This document shows, in pieces, positions 8,979 through 17,293 of a stretch of 64,000 nucleotides of DNA. The stretch covers positions 124,001 through 188,000 of the forward strand of contig NZ_FNHE01000009.1 in NCBI RefSeq assembly GCF_900103785.1, in the 5' to 3' direction. Both the position numbers and the translations under genes were made by a program. How positions within the stretch are numbered: position 1 is the first letter of the stretch; each line of letters opens with the position of its first letter. The notes beneath the pieces were generated by a model that made no database searches, was not told the origin of the DNA, and worked only from the letters and a program-made list of their open reading frames with translations. This DNA is from Geodermatophilus siccatus (GTDB lineage Bacteria; Actinomycetota; Actinomycetes; Mycobacteriales; Geodermatophilaceae).

Positions 8979-10487
8979 GTGGCTGAGCCGGGGGTGCGCA
9001 CGCTCGGCGGTCGCTACGCGCTGCGCTCGCTGCTCGCCACCGGCGGCATGGGCCAGGTCTGGCGAGCGCACGACGTGCTGCTCGACCGGCCGGTCGCGGT
9101 CAAGGTGCTGCGCAGCGAGTACACCGGCGACCCCACCTTCCTCGCCCGGTTCCGCGCCGAGGCACACCACACCGCCCGACTGGTGCACCCCAACATCGCC
9201 GCCCTGCACGACTACGGCGAGGTCGTGGCAGCCGGCGGGGAGACCTGCGCCTACCTGGTGATGGAGCTCGTCGAGGGCGAGCCGCTGTCGGCGCTGCTGA
9301 CCCGCTGCGGCCGGCTGGACCCGCAGCGGACGCTGGACATCGTGCGGCAGACCGCCGCGGCGCTGGCCGTGGCGCACGCCGCCGGGGTGGTGCACCGCGA
9401 CGTCAAGCCCGGCAACGTGCTGGTCGGCTGGGACGGCGTCGTGAAGATCACCGACTTCGGGATCGCCTGGTCGGCGTCGAGCGTGCCGCTCACCCGCACC
9501 GGCCAGGTGGTCGGCACCGCGCACTACCTGTCGCCGGAGCAGGCCGACGGCGGCAAGGCCGGCCCGGCCAGCGACGTCTACGCACTCGGGGCGATCACCT
9601 ACGAGTGCCTGGCCGGCCGCCGCGCCTTCGACGGCGAGAGCCCGGTGCAGATCGCGCTGGCGCAGATCCGCGACGAGCCCGCGCCGTTGCCCGACGACCT
9701 CCCCGAGGTGGTGCGCACCCTCGTCGCCCGCGCGATGGTCAAGGACCCGGCGCTGCGCTTCCCCGACGGCGCCGCCTTCCGTGCGGCCGTCGACGCCGTC
9801 CGCGCCGGCCGCTCCCTGGCACCGCTGCCGCCGCCCACCGCCGCGCTGCCGGCCGGGGGCTCCCGCCGCCGACGGCTGCTGGTGCCGGCGGCCGCGCTGC
9901 TGCTCGGCGTCGGGCTGGGCGGAGGGGCGCTGCAGGTGCTCGACAGCGGGGTCGCCGAGACGAAGGTGGCCGTCGCCGACCCCGCGGCACCGACCAGCGC
10001 GCCGGCGGCGCCGGTGGCGGCGCTGGTGGTCGCGGCCGCCGACCACGTCGGGCGCCCTGCCGACGAGGTCGAGGCCGAGCTCGCGGCGCTGGGCCTGCGG
10101 GTGCAGCGCGAGACCGTGGAGCGCTCCGACGTCCCCGCGGGGTCGGTGGTCGCGCTCGGTCCGGTCGGTGCGCTGGCGCGGGGCGACCTCGTCACGCTGA
10201 CGGTCGCGGTGGCCCCGCCGGCCCCGGCTCCCGCACCGGTCGTTCCCGAACCCGCCCCGGCGCCCGTCGTGGAACCGCTCGGCCCCGCACCGGACCCTGC
10301 CCCCGCTCCTGCCCCGGCCCCGGTCCCCGCGCCGGCTCCGGCTCCCGCGCCCGCACCGGTTCCCGCTCCGGTGGTCGTCGACGACGACGCGGACGGCGGG
10401 TCGGGCCCGGGCCGGAGCGAGGACAGGGGGAGGGGCAGGGACGGGGCGAAGCCCGACGACTCCGGCCGGGGGAACGGCCGGGGCTGA
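8979..10487 (+). CDS. PASTA-domain Ser/Thr protein kinase (second of twin pair)
   Basis: 502 residues, paralogous to the kinase 101 bases upstream; stretches such as VAVKVLRSEYTGDPTF are identical, showing a tandem duplication. HRD is at 139-141 and DFG at 159-161, with the same PLTRTGQV activation loop. One transmembrane helix lies at about 298-320 and one PASTA repeat at about 345-412. The tail is a Pro-Ala repeat (APAPAPVP) that probably spans the cell wall. The shared kinase domains and divergent tails suggest the pair senses different wall signals. TGGAGG precedes the GTG. Confidence 0.9.
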   Translation: MAEPGVRTLGGRYALRSLLATGGMGQVWRAHDVLLDRPVAVKVLRSEYTGDPTFLARFRAEAHHTARLVHPNIAALHDYGEVVAAGGETCAYLVMELVEGEPLSALLTRCGRLDPQRTLDIVRQTAAALAVAHAAGVVHRDVKPGNVLVGWDGVVKITDFGIAWSASSVPLTRTGQVVGTAHYLSPEQADGGKAGPASDVYALGAITYECLAGRRAFDGESPVQIALAQIRDEPAPLPDDLPEVVRTLVARAMVKDPALRFPDGAAFRAAVDAVRAGRSLAPLPPPTAALPAGGSRRRRLLVPAAALLLGVGLGGGALQVLDSGVAETKVAVADPAAPTSAPAAPVAALVVAAADHVGRPADEVEAELAALGLRVQRETVERSDVPAGSVVALGPVGALARGDLVTLTVAVAPPAPAPAPVVPEPAPAPVVEPLGPAPDPAPAPAPAPVPAPAPAPAPAPVPAPVVVDDDADGGSGPGRSEDRGRGRDGAKPDDSGRGNGRG

Positions 10488-10507
10488 GCCGCCGCTGTTC
10501 GCCCTCG

Positions 10508-11197
10508 TCAGCCCCGGCTGCGGCTGGGGGCGATCCAGAGGGCGGCGCCGAGGGCGGCCAGCGCGGCGGTGAGGACGAAGCCGCGGTCGCTGCCGACCTG
10601 CGGCAGCACGACCAGCACCCAGAACACGGCCACGCCGGTCAGCCCGGCGGCCGCGGCCTTCCACGCCGCGTCGGGGTGCTGCCGGGCCGCCGGGACGACG
10701 CGGCCGGCGAACGGCAGCGCGCCGACGAGGGTGGCGAGGGTCGCGAAGACCGACCACAACGTCACGGCCGACCACAGCGGCGTCTCGCCGAAGCCCAGGC
10801 CGAGGCCCAGCTGGAGCAGCAGCAGGGAGAGCGCGGTGAGGCCGGTGCCGATGCGGGCGGCGCGTTCCTGCGGCGGGCGCGCGGTGCGAGGGGTCCGGGC
10901 GGGCCGCGGGGTGCGGGGCGGGCGCGACGTCCGGGCACGGGCCCGACGGATGCCCTCCCCGGCGGTGAGCGGCAGGCCGAAGGCCGGGTCGGCGGCCGCG
11001 GTGCCGGGCGGTCCGGGCATCGCGCCGACCGGGCCGGTGGGCTGCACCCCGCCGGGCAGCGGGTCGGCGTCCACCCGGGGCAGGTGGTGCGTGCCGGCGG
11101 CGGTCGCGCCGGCGGCGGTGAACGCGATCCCCTGCGTGCCAGCCTCGGTCGGATGGCGCGGTGCCGGTGGCTCGGGGGTGGGACTCGAGTGCGTCAC
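10508..11197 (-). CDS. Membrane protein with long disordered N-terminus
   Basis: 229 residues from the GTG at 11197, chosen because GAGGAGG lies 4 bases before it. About 110 residues are Pro/Thr/Arg-rich and low complexity; the second half has three to four hydrophobic helices (LSLLLLQLGLGLGF, SVFATLATLVGALPF, AVFWVLVVLPQVG, FVLTAALAALGAALWI). It converges on the second PASTA kinase with 20 bases between stops. No enzymatic motif is seen. It could be a substrate or anchor for the neighbouring kinases, but nothing shows that directly. Confidence 0.6.
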   Translation of the reverse strand: MTHSSPTPEPPAPRHPTEAGTQGIAFTAAGATAAGTHHLPRVDADPLPGGVQPTGPVGAMPGPPGTAAADPAFGLPLTAGEGIRRARARTSRPPRTPRPARTPRTARPPQERAARIGTGLTALSLLLLQLGLGLGFGETPLWSAVTLWSVFATLATLVGALPFAGRVVPAARQHPDAAWKAAAAGLTGVAVFWVLVVLPQVGSDRGFVLTAALAALGAALWIAPSRSRG

Positions 11198-11319
11198 GGT
11201 TCCTCCTCGCTCGAGCGCGGGCACGCGCCGGACCGGTTCGTCACCGCACGCTAGCGGCGGGGCGGCCGGCGGCCCGGCAGGAAACGCGGGCGGGCCGAGG
11301 TCTCACTAGGGTCGGCCGG

Positions 11320-12591
11320 GTGGCCGTGCGTGCAGGGATCGTCGTCACCGGTACCGAGGTGCTCACCGGCCGGGTGAGCGACCGCAACGGCCCGTGGTTG
11401 GCCGAGGAGCTGCGCCGGCTCGGGGTGGACGTCGGCGCGGTGCTGGTCGTCGGGGACCGGCCCGAGGACCTGCGCAACGCGCTGCGCTTCCTCGCCGACG
11501 AGGACGTCGTCCTCACCACCGGCGGGCTCGGCCCGACCGCCGACGACCTGACCGCGCAGGTCGTCGGCGAGGTGCAGGGCCGGCCGTCGTCGGTCGACCC
11601 GGAGCTGGAGCGGCAGATCGCCGGGATCGTCGAGGGCCTCATGGACGGCCGCGGGTGGCGTGCCGACCCCGAGGCCACGGCGGCCGGCGTCCGCAAGCAG
11701 GCGCTCGTGCCCGAGGGGGCGATCGTGCTGCCGCCGGTCGGGACGGCGCCGGGTCTCGTCGTCCCCCCGGCGGAGGAGCGGGACGGACCGGTGGTCGTCG
11801 TCCTCCCCGGGCCGCCGTCGGAGCTGCAGGGGATGTGGCCGGCGGCGCTGGCCGCCGAGCCGGTGCAGCGGGCGCTGGCCGACCGCAGCGAGCTGCGCCA
11901 GGAGACGCTGCGGCTGTGGGGGACGCTCGAGTCGCAGCTGGCGGCGACGCTGCGGCAGCACGAGTTCCCCGCCCTGGAGGTCACCACCTGCCTGCGGGAC
12001 GGCGAGCTGGAGATCGTCACCCGCTACGGCTCGGAGGCGCAGCCGGAGTACGACCGGCTGGTCGAGGCGGTGCGCGCGGCGCACGGGCCGCAGCTGTTCT
12101 CGACCGGCCCCACGGTCGACGACCTGGTGGCGTCGGCGTTCGCCGACCGCGGGCTGACCGTCGCGACGGCGGAGTCGTGCACCAGCGGGCTGCTGGTGGC
12201 GCGGCTCACCGAGCGGGCCGGGTCCTCGGCGTGGGTGCTCGGCGGGGTGGCGTCGTACGCGAACTCCGCGAAGGAGGCGCTGGTCGGCGTCCCGTCGGAG
12301 GTGCTGGAGTCCTGCGGCGCGGTGAGCACGGAGGTCGCGGCGGCGCTGGCCGAGGGGGCGCGGTCCCGCTTCGGCGCCGACGTGGGGGTCGGCATCACCG
12401 GGATCGCCGGACCGGGCGGGGGCTCCCCGGAGAAGCCGGTCGGCACCGTCCACCTGTGCGCCGTCGGGCCCGACGGGCGCCAGCCGCGCTCGGTCGTGCT
12501 GCCCGGCTCGCGGTCGGCGGTGCGGCACCGGTCGGTGGCCCTGGCGATGCACATGCTGCGCCAGCTCCTGCTCGGTGGGCCGCCGGCCTGA
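11320..12591 (+). CDS. cinA: CinA-family competence/damage-inducible protein with amidase domain
   Basis: 423 residues from the GTG at 11320 (MAVRAGIVVTGTEVLTGR). The N-terminal half is the MoaB-like COG1058 domain with GGLGPTADDLT. The C-terminal half is the nicotinamide-nucleotide amidase domain with TAESCTSGLL and GITGIAGPGGGSPEKPVGTV. It recycles NMN to nicotinate mononucleotide and may also have pyrophosphatase activity on NAD-derived or ADP-ribose substrates. The stop shares its last base with the ATG of the next gene (TGATG), so a three-gene coupled operon with the cupin and SRPBCC genes is likely. Actinobacteria often keep cinA beside recA; that is not the case here. Confidence 0.93.
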   Translation: MAVRAGIVVTGTEVLTGRVSDRNGPWLAEELRRLGVDVGAVLVVGDRPEDLRNALRFLADEDVVLTTGGLGPTADDLTAQVVGEVQGRPSSVDPELERQIAGIVEGLMDGRGWRADPEATAAGVRKQALVPEGAIVLPPVGTAPGLVVPPAEERDGPVVVVLPGPPSELQGMWPAALAAEPVQRALADRSELRQETLRLWGTLESQLAATLRQHEFPALEVTTCLRDGELEIVTRYGSEAQPEYDRLVEAVRAAHGPQLFSTGPTVDDLVASAFADRGLTVATAESCTSGLLVARLTERAGSSAWVLGGVASYANSAKEALVGVPSEVLESCGAVSTEVAAALAEGARSRFGADVGVGITGIAGPGGGSPEKPVGTVHLCAVGPDGRQPRSVVLPGSRSAVRHRSVALAMHMLRQLLLGGPPA

Positions 12592-12944
12592 TGGAGCTGC
12601 TCACGCCGTCCGCCCGGCAGCTGTCGTCCTACGGCAGCTCGGGCGTGGAACTGCTGCGCGCGGCGCTCGTGCGCGAGCCGCAGGACGGGTTCGCGGTGGA
12701 CGTCGTCCAGTTGGCGCCGGGCGGGTCGATCGGACGGCACCCGACCCGGCTGTGGCTGCTGTTCCTGGTCGTCTCCGGCCGCGGCTGGGTGTCCGGGGCG
12801 TCGGGTGACCGTCGGCCGCTGCGAGCCGGCGAGGCGGCGCTGTGGTCGCCGGGGGAGGACCACACGTCGGGGTCCGACGAGGGGTTGACGGCCGTCGTGG
12901 TGCAGTGCCACGTCCGTCCACTGGCCGGCGAGGGGGCCTCGTGA
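12591..12944 (+). CDS. Small cupin-domain protein
   Basis: 117 residues. The beta-rich pattern PGGSIGRHPTRLWLLFLVVSGRGWVSG followed by LRAGEAALWSPGEDH is a one-domain cupin: first motif with His, turn, then the second motif with His in GEDH. It may bind one metal ion and a small ligand. The start overlaps the cinA stop by one base and its own stop overlaps the next GTG, so it is translated in a chain. Substrate unknown. Confidence 0.75.
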   Translation: MELLTPSARQLSSYGSSGVELLRAALVREPQDGFAVDVVQLAPGGSIGRHPTRLWLLFLVVSGRGWVSGASGDRRPLRAGEAALWSPGEDHTSGSDEGLTAVVVQCHVRPLAGEGAS

Positions 12945-13336
12945 CGACCCTGACCCTGCACGCGACCGGACCCATCGGGCCGGACGAGGTCTGGGAGCGC
13001 TACGCCGTCCCCGCGCGCTGGTCGGAGTGGGCGCCGCAGATCGCCGGCGTCGAGGTGCCGGTGGCGCGGTTGGTGGCAGGCGTGCGGGGTCGGGTGCGCG
13101 CGCCGCTGGGGGTGGCGCTGCCCTTCGTCGTCGACGCGGTGGACGAGGCGGCCCGGCGCTGGTCGTGGACGGTGTCCCTCGGCCCTGTGCGGCTGCACCT
13201 GCTGCACTGGGTCACCGAGGGCCCGGACGGCGGCAGCACGACGGGGCTGCGGGTCTCCGGGCCGGCGCCGCTGGTGGTCGGCTACGCGCCGCTGGCCCAC
13301 CTGGCGATCGGCCGGCTGGTCCGCCCGCTGCGCTGA
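12941..13336 (+). CDS. SRPBCC (START-like) family protein
   Basis: 131 residues. GPIGPDEVWERYAVPARWSEWAPQIAGVEV is the typical opening of polyketide-cyclase/dehydrase-like SRPBCC folds, with a helix-grip pattern and a C-terminal amphipathic helix (YAPLAHLAIGRLVRPLR). It probably binds a hydrophobic small molecule. The GTG at 12941 overlaps the cupin stop (GTGA), indicating translational coupling with cinA and the cupin. The ligand cannot be told from sequence. Confidence 0.75.
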   Translation: MTTLTLHATGPIGPDEVWERYAVPARWSEWAPQIAGVEVPVARLVAGVRGRVRAPLGVALPFVVDAVDEAARRWSWTVSLGPVRLHLLHWVTEGPDGGSTTGLRVSGPAPLVVGYAPLAHLAIGRLVRPLR

Positions 13337-13340
13337 CGGC

Positions 13341-13752
13341 CTCCCTCGTCGATGCGTTGTCGGGGTGGACCACCGCGGTGACGCGGTGCAGGCCGAGCTC
13401 GCCGAACGCGACGTGCAGCCAGGCTCGTGCGGCTCCTATGGCGAGGCCCTGCCCCTGCGCGTGCCGGGCGAGGACGGAGCCCAGCTCGACCTCGTCCCAC
13501 TGCGGCCAGGGGTGTAGCCCGGCCCGCCCGAGGACGGCCCCGGTCACGCGGTCGAGGAGTGCGCTCTGGCCGAAGCCGTGCTCGCGCCAGACCGCCTCGA
13601 ACCGTGCCACCTGGGCCGCCGCGCCCTTGGCGTCGAGGGTCGCTCCGCCGATGTACCGAGCGACATCCGGGGTCGGCGTACACCTCGGTCAGTGTCTCGG
13701 TGTGCTGACCGGAGAGGGGCGGCATGAGCAGCCGCTCGGTCTCGAGGTGCAC
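13341..13752 (-). pseudogene. GNAT acetyltransferase remnant, frameshifted and 3'-truncated
   Basis: Read leftwards from GTG 13752 it starts HLETERLLMPPLSGQ and LTEVYADP, a RimJ/RimL-like GNAT opening. At the GGGG run 13669-13672 the frame breaks. Removing one base restores DVARYIGGATLDAKG and then RFEAVWREHGFG, GRAGLHPWPQWDEVELGSVLA, GLAIGAARAWL and HPDNAS. After NAST the expected last 25-30 residues are absent because the frame runs into the convergent SRPBCC gene. So there is one single-base insertion and a lost 3' end. It borders another decayed gene, and I judge it non-functional. Confidence 0.8.
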
Positions 13753-13878
13753 GGGCGCACGGGCGCACGGTGGTCGGGGGCGGACGTCGGCGACTCGCGT
13801 CAAGACCACGAGCACATCTGTGGATGAGCCGCTGACCTGCGTATCCGCCTTGCCGAGTGCCGTCGGTCGGGCTAGACT

Positions 13879-13894
13879 TCGAACACCTGATCGA
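13879..13894 (+). promoter_or_regulatory. SOS (LexA) box candidate ahead of the 13E12 gene
   Basis: TCGAACACCTGATCGA matches the actinobacterial/Gram-positive LexA pattern TCGAAC-N4-GTTCGA except for one base in the right arm (GATCGA). It ends 16 bases before the GTG start at 13911. SOS boxes are known ahead of some mycobacterial 13E12-family genes, so damage-inducible expression was probably the original control. Confidence 0.55.
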
Positions 13895-13910
13895 TCCGGT
13901 GAGAGGTGTC

Positions 13911-15137
13911 GTGGACGAGCTGATGGCCTCCCTCGACGCCCTGGCCGTCGAGGACCTCAGCCCCCTGTTCGGCCCGGCGCTGCTGGACCGGCTGCGCCCG
14001 CTGCTGGCCGCGCAGAACCGGATCGCCGCCGAGGTGGCCCGCACCGTGCGGGAGGCCGAGGTGTCCGGTGCCGAGGAGCTCGACGGGCTGAAGACGATGG
14101 CCTCCTGGCTGCGCGGCCACGGGCACCTGTCGGTCACCGAGGCCGCCCGGGTGGTGCGCACCGGTCGCGCGCTGGAGCACCTGCCGACCATGGCCGCCGC
14201 CTTCGCCGCGGGTGCGGTGACCGCCGAGCAGGCGGCGCTGATCGGCCGGGTGGCCGAGCCCGGGGCGCTCGGGCTGGCCGCGGACCAGGACGTCGACCTG
14301 ACCGTGGTGGACGCCGTGCTCACCGACGTGGCCCAGGCCAGCCCACACGCCGACACCGCCAGGGCGGTGCACCACTACCTGGACCGGCTCGACGCCGACG
14401 GCCCGGAGCCCGATCCCACCGAAGGGCGGCGGCTGGCCATCACCAAGCACGCCGACGGCAGCATCACCGGCCGGTTCGACCTGGACGCCGTCGGCGGGGA
14501 GAGGCTGCAGACCGCGCTGGAGTCGGTGGTGTAGGCCGGCCGGTGCGCCGGGGACGAGCGCACCCGTCACCAGCAGCACGCCGACGCGCTGGTGCAGCTG
14601 TGCGACAACCAGCTGGCCGCCGGCACCCTGCCGACCTTGCGCGGCCACGAGCCGCAGGTGATCGTCACGATCGGCATCGGGGACCTGACTGCCCCGGCCA
14701 CCGGGCCGGGTGCGGCCGAGACCGGGTTCGGCGCGACGATCTCCGCCGCGCGGGCCCGGTGGCTGGCCTGCGACGGGCAGGTCACCCGGATCGTGATGGG
14801 TCCGGACGGGATGCCGCTGGACTACGGGCGCAGCGTCCGCTTGGTGCCACCCCACGTCCGCCGCGCCGCCGAGGTCCGCGACGGTGGGTGCGTGTTCACC
14901 GGCTGCGGGGCCCCGACGTCCTGGTGCGACGTCCACCACCTGCTCGAGTGGGTCAACGGCGGAGAGACCAACCTGGAGAACTCCGCGCTGTTGTGCGAGC
15001 GGCACCACACGAAGGTCCACCACGGCTTCCGGGTCGAACGACAACCCGACGGCCGATGGCGCACCTGGCGGCCGGATGGCACCGAGATCCGCACCGGACC
15101 CCAGCGCACCGGCCCACCCCTGGCCACCGCCGCCTGA
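13911..15137 (+). pseudogene. 13E12 repeat family HNH endonuclease (DUF222), broken by one amber codon
   Basis: One frame runs from GTG 13911 (GAGAGG just upstream) to 15137, interrupted only by TAG at 14532-14534. Before it is DUF222 (LDRLRPLLAAQNRIAAEVARTVREAEV ... LKTMASWLRGHGHLS). After it the same frame continues AGRCAGDERTR, AQQ-like HQQHADALVQLCDNQLAAG, and the HNH domain (CVFTGCGAP, CDVHHLLEW, NSALLCERHHTKVH). A single CAG-to-TAG change would explain it. Without readthrough the nuclease half would be lost; the 3' half has an internal ATG at 14592. This family exists in many near-identical copies per genome, and decay is common. Confidence 0.88.
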
Positions 15138-15163
15138 CCGACGACGACGCACGCCTGTCGCGC

Positions 15164-15177
15164 GTTCCACGTGGAAC
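15164..15177. repeat. CACGTG-centred perfect palindrome (parS-like), copy 1
   Basis: GTTCCACGTGGAAC is a perfect 14-bp palindrome just after the HNH remnant. It differs from the ParB-binding parS core GTTTCACGTGAAAC by one symmetric base per arm. An identical copy lies at 50910-50923. It could be a divergent parS, another protein-binding site, or a short hairpin terminator; sequence alone does not decide. Confidence 0.45.
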
Positions 15178-15235
15178 GTGCAGCAGGCGTGCGTCCCGGG
15201 AATCCGGCGGACGGGCGTCGGAGGCGGTACCTGCA

Positions 15236-15430
15236 GTGCGTGCCGTGCGGGGGCTGGTGGAGGCGGCGCTGCCCGCCCGGATGGGGACGCCGTTCCGCTG
15301 GCTGGTCGGGTCGTCCTGGGTGGGCGACCTCGGCGACGGCATCGTCCTCGCCGCCGGTCCGCTCGTCGGCGGGCTGCTCGCCCACATCGCCCACGCCGGT
15401 GAGGAGGCGTCCACCGCCCGGGTGTCGTGA
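15236..15430 (+). pseudogene. N-terminal stub of an MFS transporter
   Basis: 64 codons from GTG 15236. LPARMGTPFRWLVGSSWVGDLGDGIVLAAGPL closely resembles the first helix of Geodermatophilaceae-type major-facilitator exporters, but after AAGPL the frame turns to GGLLAHIAHAGEEAS and stops. The remaining eleven or so helices are absent; the next 115 bases before the acyl-CoA dehydrogenase hold no transporter sequence. I read it as a deletion relic adjoining the broken HNH gene. Confidence 0.6.
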
Positions 15431-15545
15431 GCGAGTGGGGCCCGCAGGGTCCCGCGAGGAACGACGAGGGGCTCAGCGTGGCAGGGGAACGGCACCTGAT
15501 CGCGGTGTGGCCCGGAGGACCACGGTCCCGTCGTACGGTTCGGCC

Positions 15546-17165
15546 ATGGGCGTCACGCACGAGGTCACCAACCAGGTCCCGCCGCTGGTCGGTCACGACC
15601 CCATCGCCGGCGACGCCGCCCTGGCCGAGGCCTGCGTCCGGCACGCCGACGTCACCACGCTCGACTCGCTGAAGGCGCTCGGCGCGCTGGCCGGCAGCGG
15701 GCAGGCGCAGGAGTGGGGCCGGCTGGCGAACGAGAACCCGCCGCGACTGAGGACGCACGACCGGTACGGCCACCGGGTCGACGAGGTCGAGTTCCACCCG
15801 GCCTGGCACGACCTCATGCGCACCGCCGTCGAGCACGGCCTGGCCGGGGTCCCGTGGGCGTCACCCGAGCCGCACGCGCACGTCCGCCGCGCCGTCGGCT
15901 ACCTCGGCTGGACGCAGGTCGAGATGGGGCACGGCTGCCCGGTGACCATGACCTACGCCGCCGTCCCCGCGCTGCGCGCCGCCCCCGAACTCGCGGAGCG
16001 GTACGAGCCGGGCCTCACGGCTCCCGCCTACGAGTTCGGCCTCGCCGAGCCGACCGGCAAGCGCGGCCTGGTCGCCGGCATGGGCATGACCGAGAAGCAG
16101 GGCGGCTCCGACGTCCGCGCCAACACCACCCGCGCCGTCCCGAACCCCGACGGGACGTGTGCGCTGACCGGGCACAAGTGGTTCACCAGCGCCCCGATGA
16201 GCGACCTGTTCCTCGTCCTCGCCCAGCTGCCCGAGGGCGTCTCCTGCTTCCTCGTCCCGCGGGTGCTGCCCGACGGCACCCGCAACGTGTTCCGGCTGCA
16301 GCGGCTCAAGGACAAGCTCGGCGACCGCGCCAACGCCTCGAGCGAGGTCGAGTTCGAGGGGACGACGGCGTGGCTGGTCGGCGAGCCCGGCCGCGGCGTC
16401 CGGACCATCATCGAGATGGTCAACACCACGCGGCTGGACTGCGTGCTCGGTTCGGCCGCCACCGTCCGCGCCGCCCTCACCCAGGCGATCCACCACGCCC
16501 GGCACCGGCGGGCCTTCGGCGCGCTGCTGGCCGACCAGCCGCTGATGCAGAACGTCCTCGCCGACCTGGCCGTGGAGAGCGAGGCCGCCACCGCGCTCGC
16601 CGTCCGGCTGGCCGCCGCCGTCGACGCGGGCGAGTCCGACTTCCTCCGCCTCGCCGGGGCCGCCGCGAAGTTCTGGGTCTGCAAGCGCACCCCGACGGCC
16701 GTCGCCGAGGCGCTCGAGGTGCTCGGCGGCAACGGCTACGTCGAGGAGTCCGGCATGCCCCGGCTCTACCGTCAGGCGCCGCTGAACAGCATCTGGGAGG
16801 GGTCGGGCAACGTCATCGCCCTCGACGTCCTCCGTGCGATGGGCCGCTCCTCGGCGTCCCTGGCCGCCGTCCGCGCCGAGATCGACCTCGCCCGCGGCGC
16901 CGACGCCCGGCTCGACGCCGCGGTCGGCCGGCTGGCCGCCGAGCTGGCCGACCCCGAGCAGCTCCCCGTGCGCGCCCGCCGCATCGCCGGCCTGCTCGCC
17001 CTGTGCCTGCAGGCCTCGCTGCTCCTGCGGCACGCCCCGGCGGAGGTCGCCGACACCTTCTGCGCGACCCGGCTGGACGGCGACTGGGGCGCGGTCCTCG
17101 GCACCCTGCCCGGGGGCACGCCGGTCGGCGCGATCCTCGGGCGAGCCCGGGTCTCCCCTGTCTGA
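15546..17165 (+). CDS. AidB-like acyl-CoA dehydrogenase
   Basis: 539 residues from ATG 15546. GMTEKQGGSDVRANTT is the FAD/substrate-loop signature of the AidB/ACX-like branch. Other landmarks are GHKWFTSAPMSDLFLVLAQ, RLKDKLGDRANASSEVEFE, the helix HRRAFGALLADQPLMQNVLADLAVE, and EVLGGNGYVEESGMPRLYRQAPLNSIWEGSGNV, which carries the catalytic-Glu region of isovaleryl-CoA-type enzymes. E. coli AidB protects DNA from alkylation; actinobacterial members may act on acyl-CoAs. It is a single gene between a decay zone and a c-di-GMP gene. Length is normal for AidB. Confidence 0.9.
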   Translation: MGVTHEVTNQVPPLVGHDPIAGDAALAEACVRHADVTTLDSLKALGALAGSGQAQEWGRLANENPPRLRTHDRYGHRVDEVEFHPAWHDLMRTAVEHGLAGVPWASPEPHAHVRRAVGYLGWTQVEMGHGCPVTMTYAAVPALRAAPELAERYEPGLTAPAYEFGLAEPTGKRGLVAGMGMTEKQGGSDVRANTTRAVPNPDGTCALTGHKWFTSAPMSDLFLVLAQLPEGVSCFLVPRVLPDGTRNVFRLQRLKDKLGDRANASSEVEFEGTTAWLVGEPGRGVRTIIEMVNTTRLDCVLGSAATVRAALTQAIHHARHRRAFGALLADQPLMQNVLADLAVESEAATALAVRLAAAVDAGESDFLRLAGAAAKFWVCKRTPTAVAEALEVLGGNGYVEESGMPRLYRQAPLNSIWEGSGNVIALDVLRAMGRSSASLAAVRAEIDLARGADARLDAAVGRLAAELADPEQLPVRARRIAGLLALCLQASLLLRHAPAEVADTFCATRLDGDWGAVLGTLPGGTPVGAILGRARVSPV

Positions 17166-17293
17166 ATTGCATCCGTGTGGTTACCCTCGGTCGTACGTCG
17201 GGCGCCCGGCGCCGTCGTGAGGGGACCGTGGAGGGGTGCGGGCCCCGGGACGAGGACCTGACGTCTTCCGCAGGGGGAGAGAGAGCGGGAAGG

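Noticed and set aside
15164..15177. Evidence for a nearby chromosome origin from the parS-like palindrome
   Set aside because: No dnaA, dnaN, parAB or gidB genes are in the window and parS-like sites can lie far from oriC.
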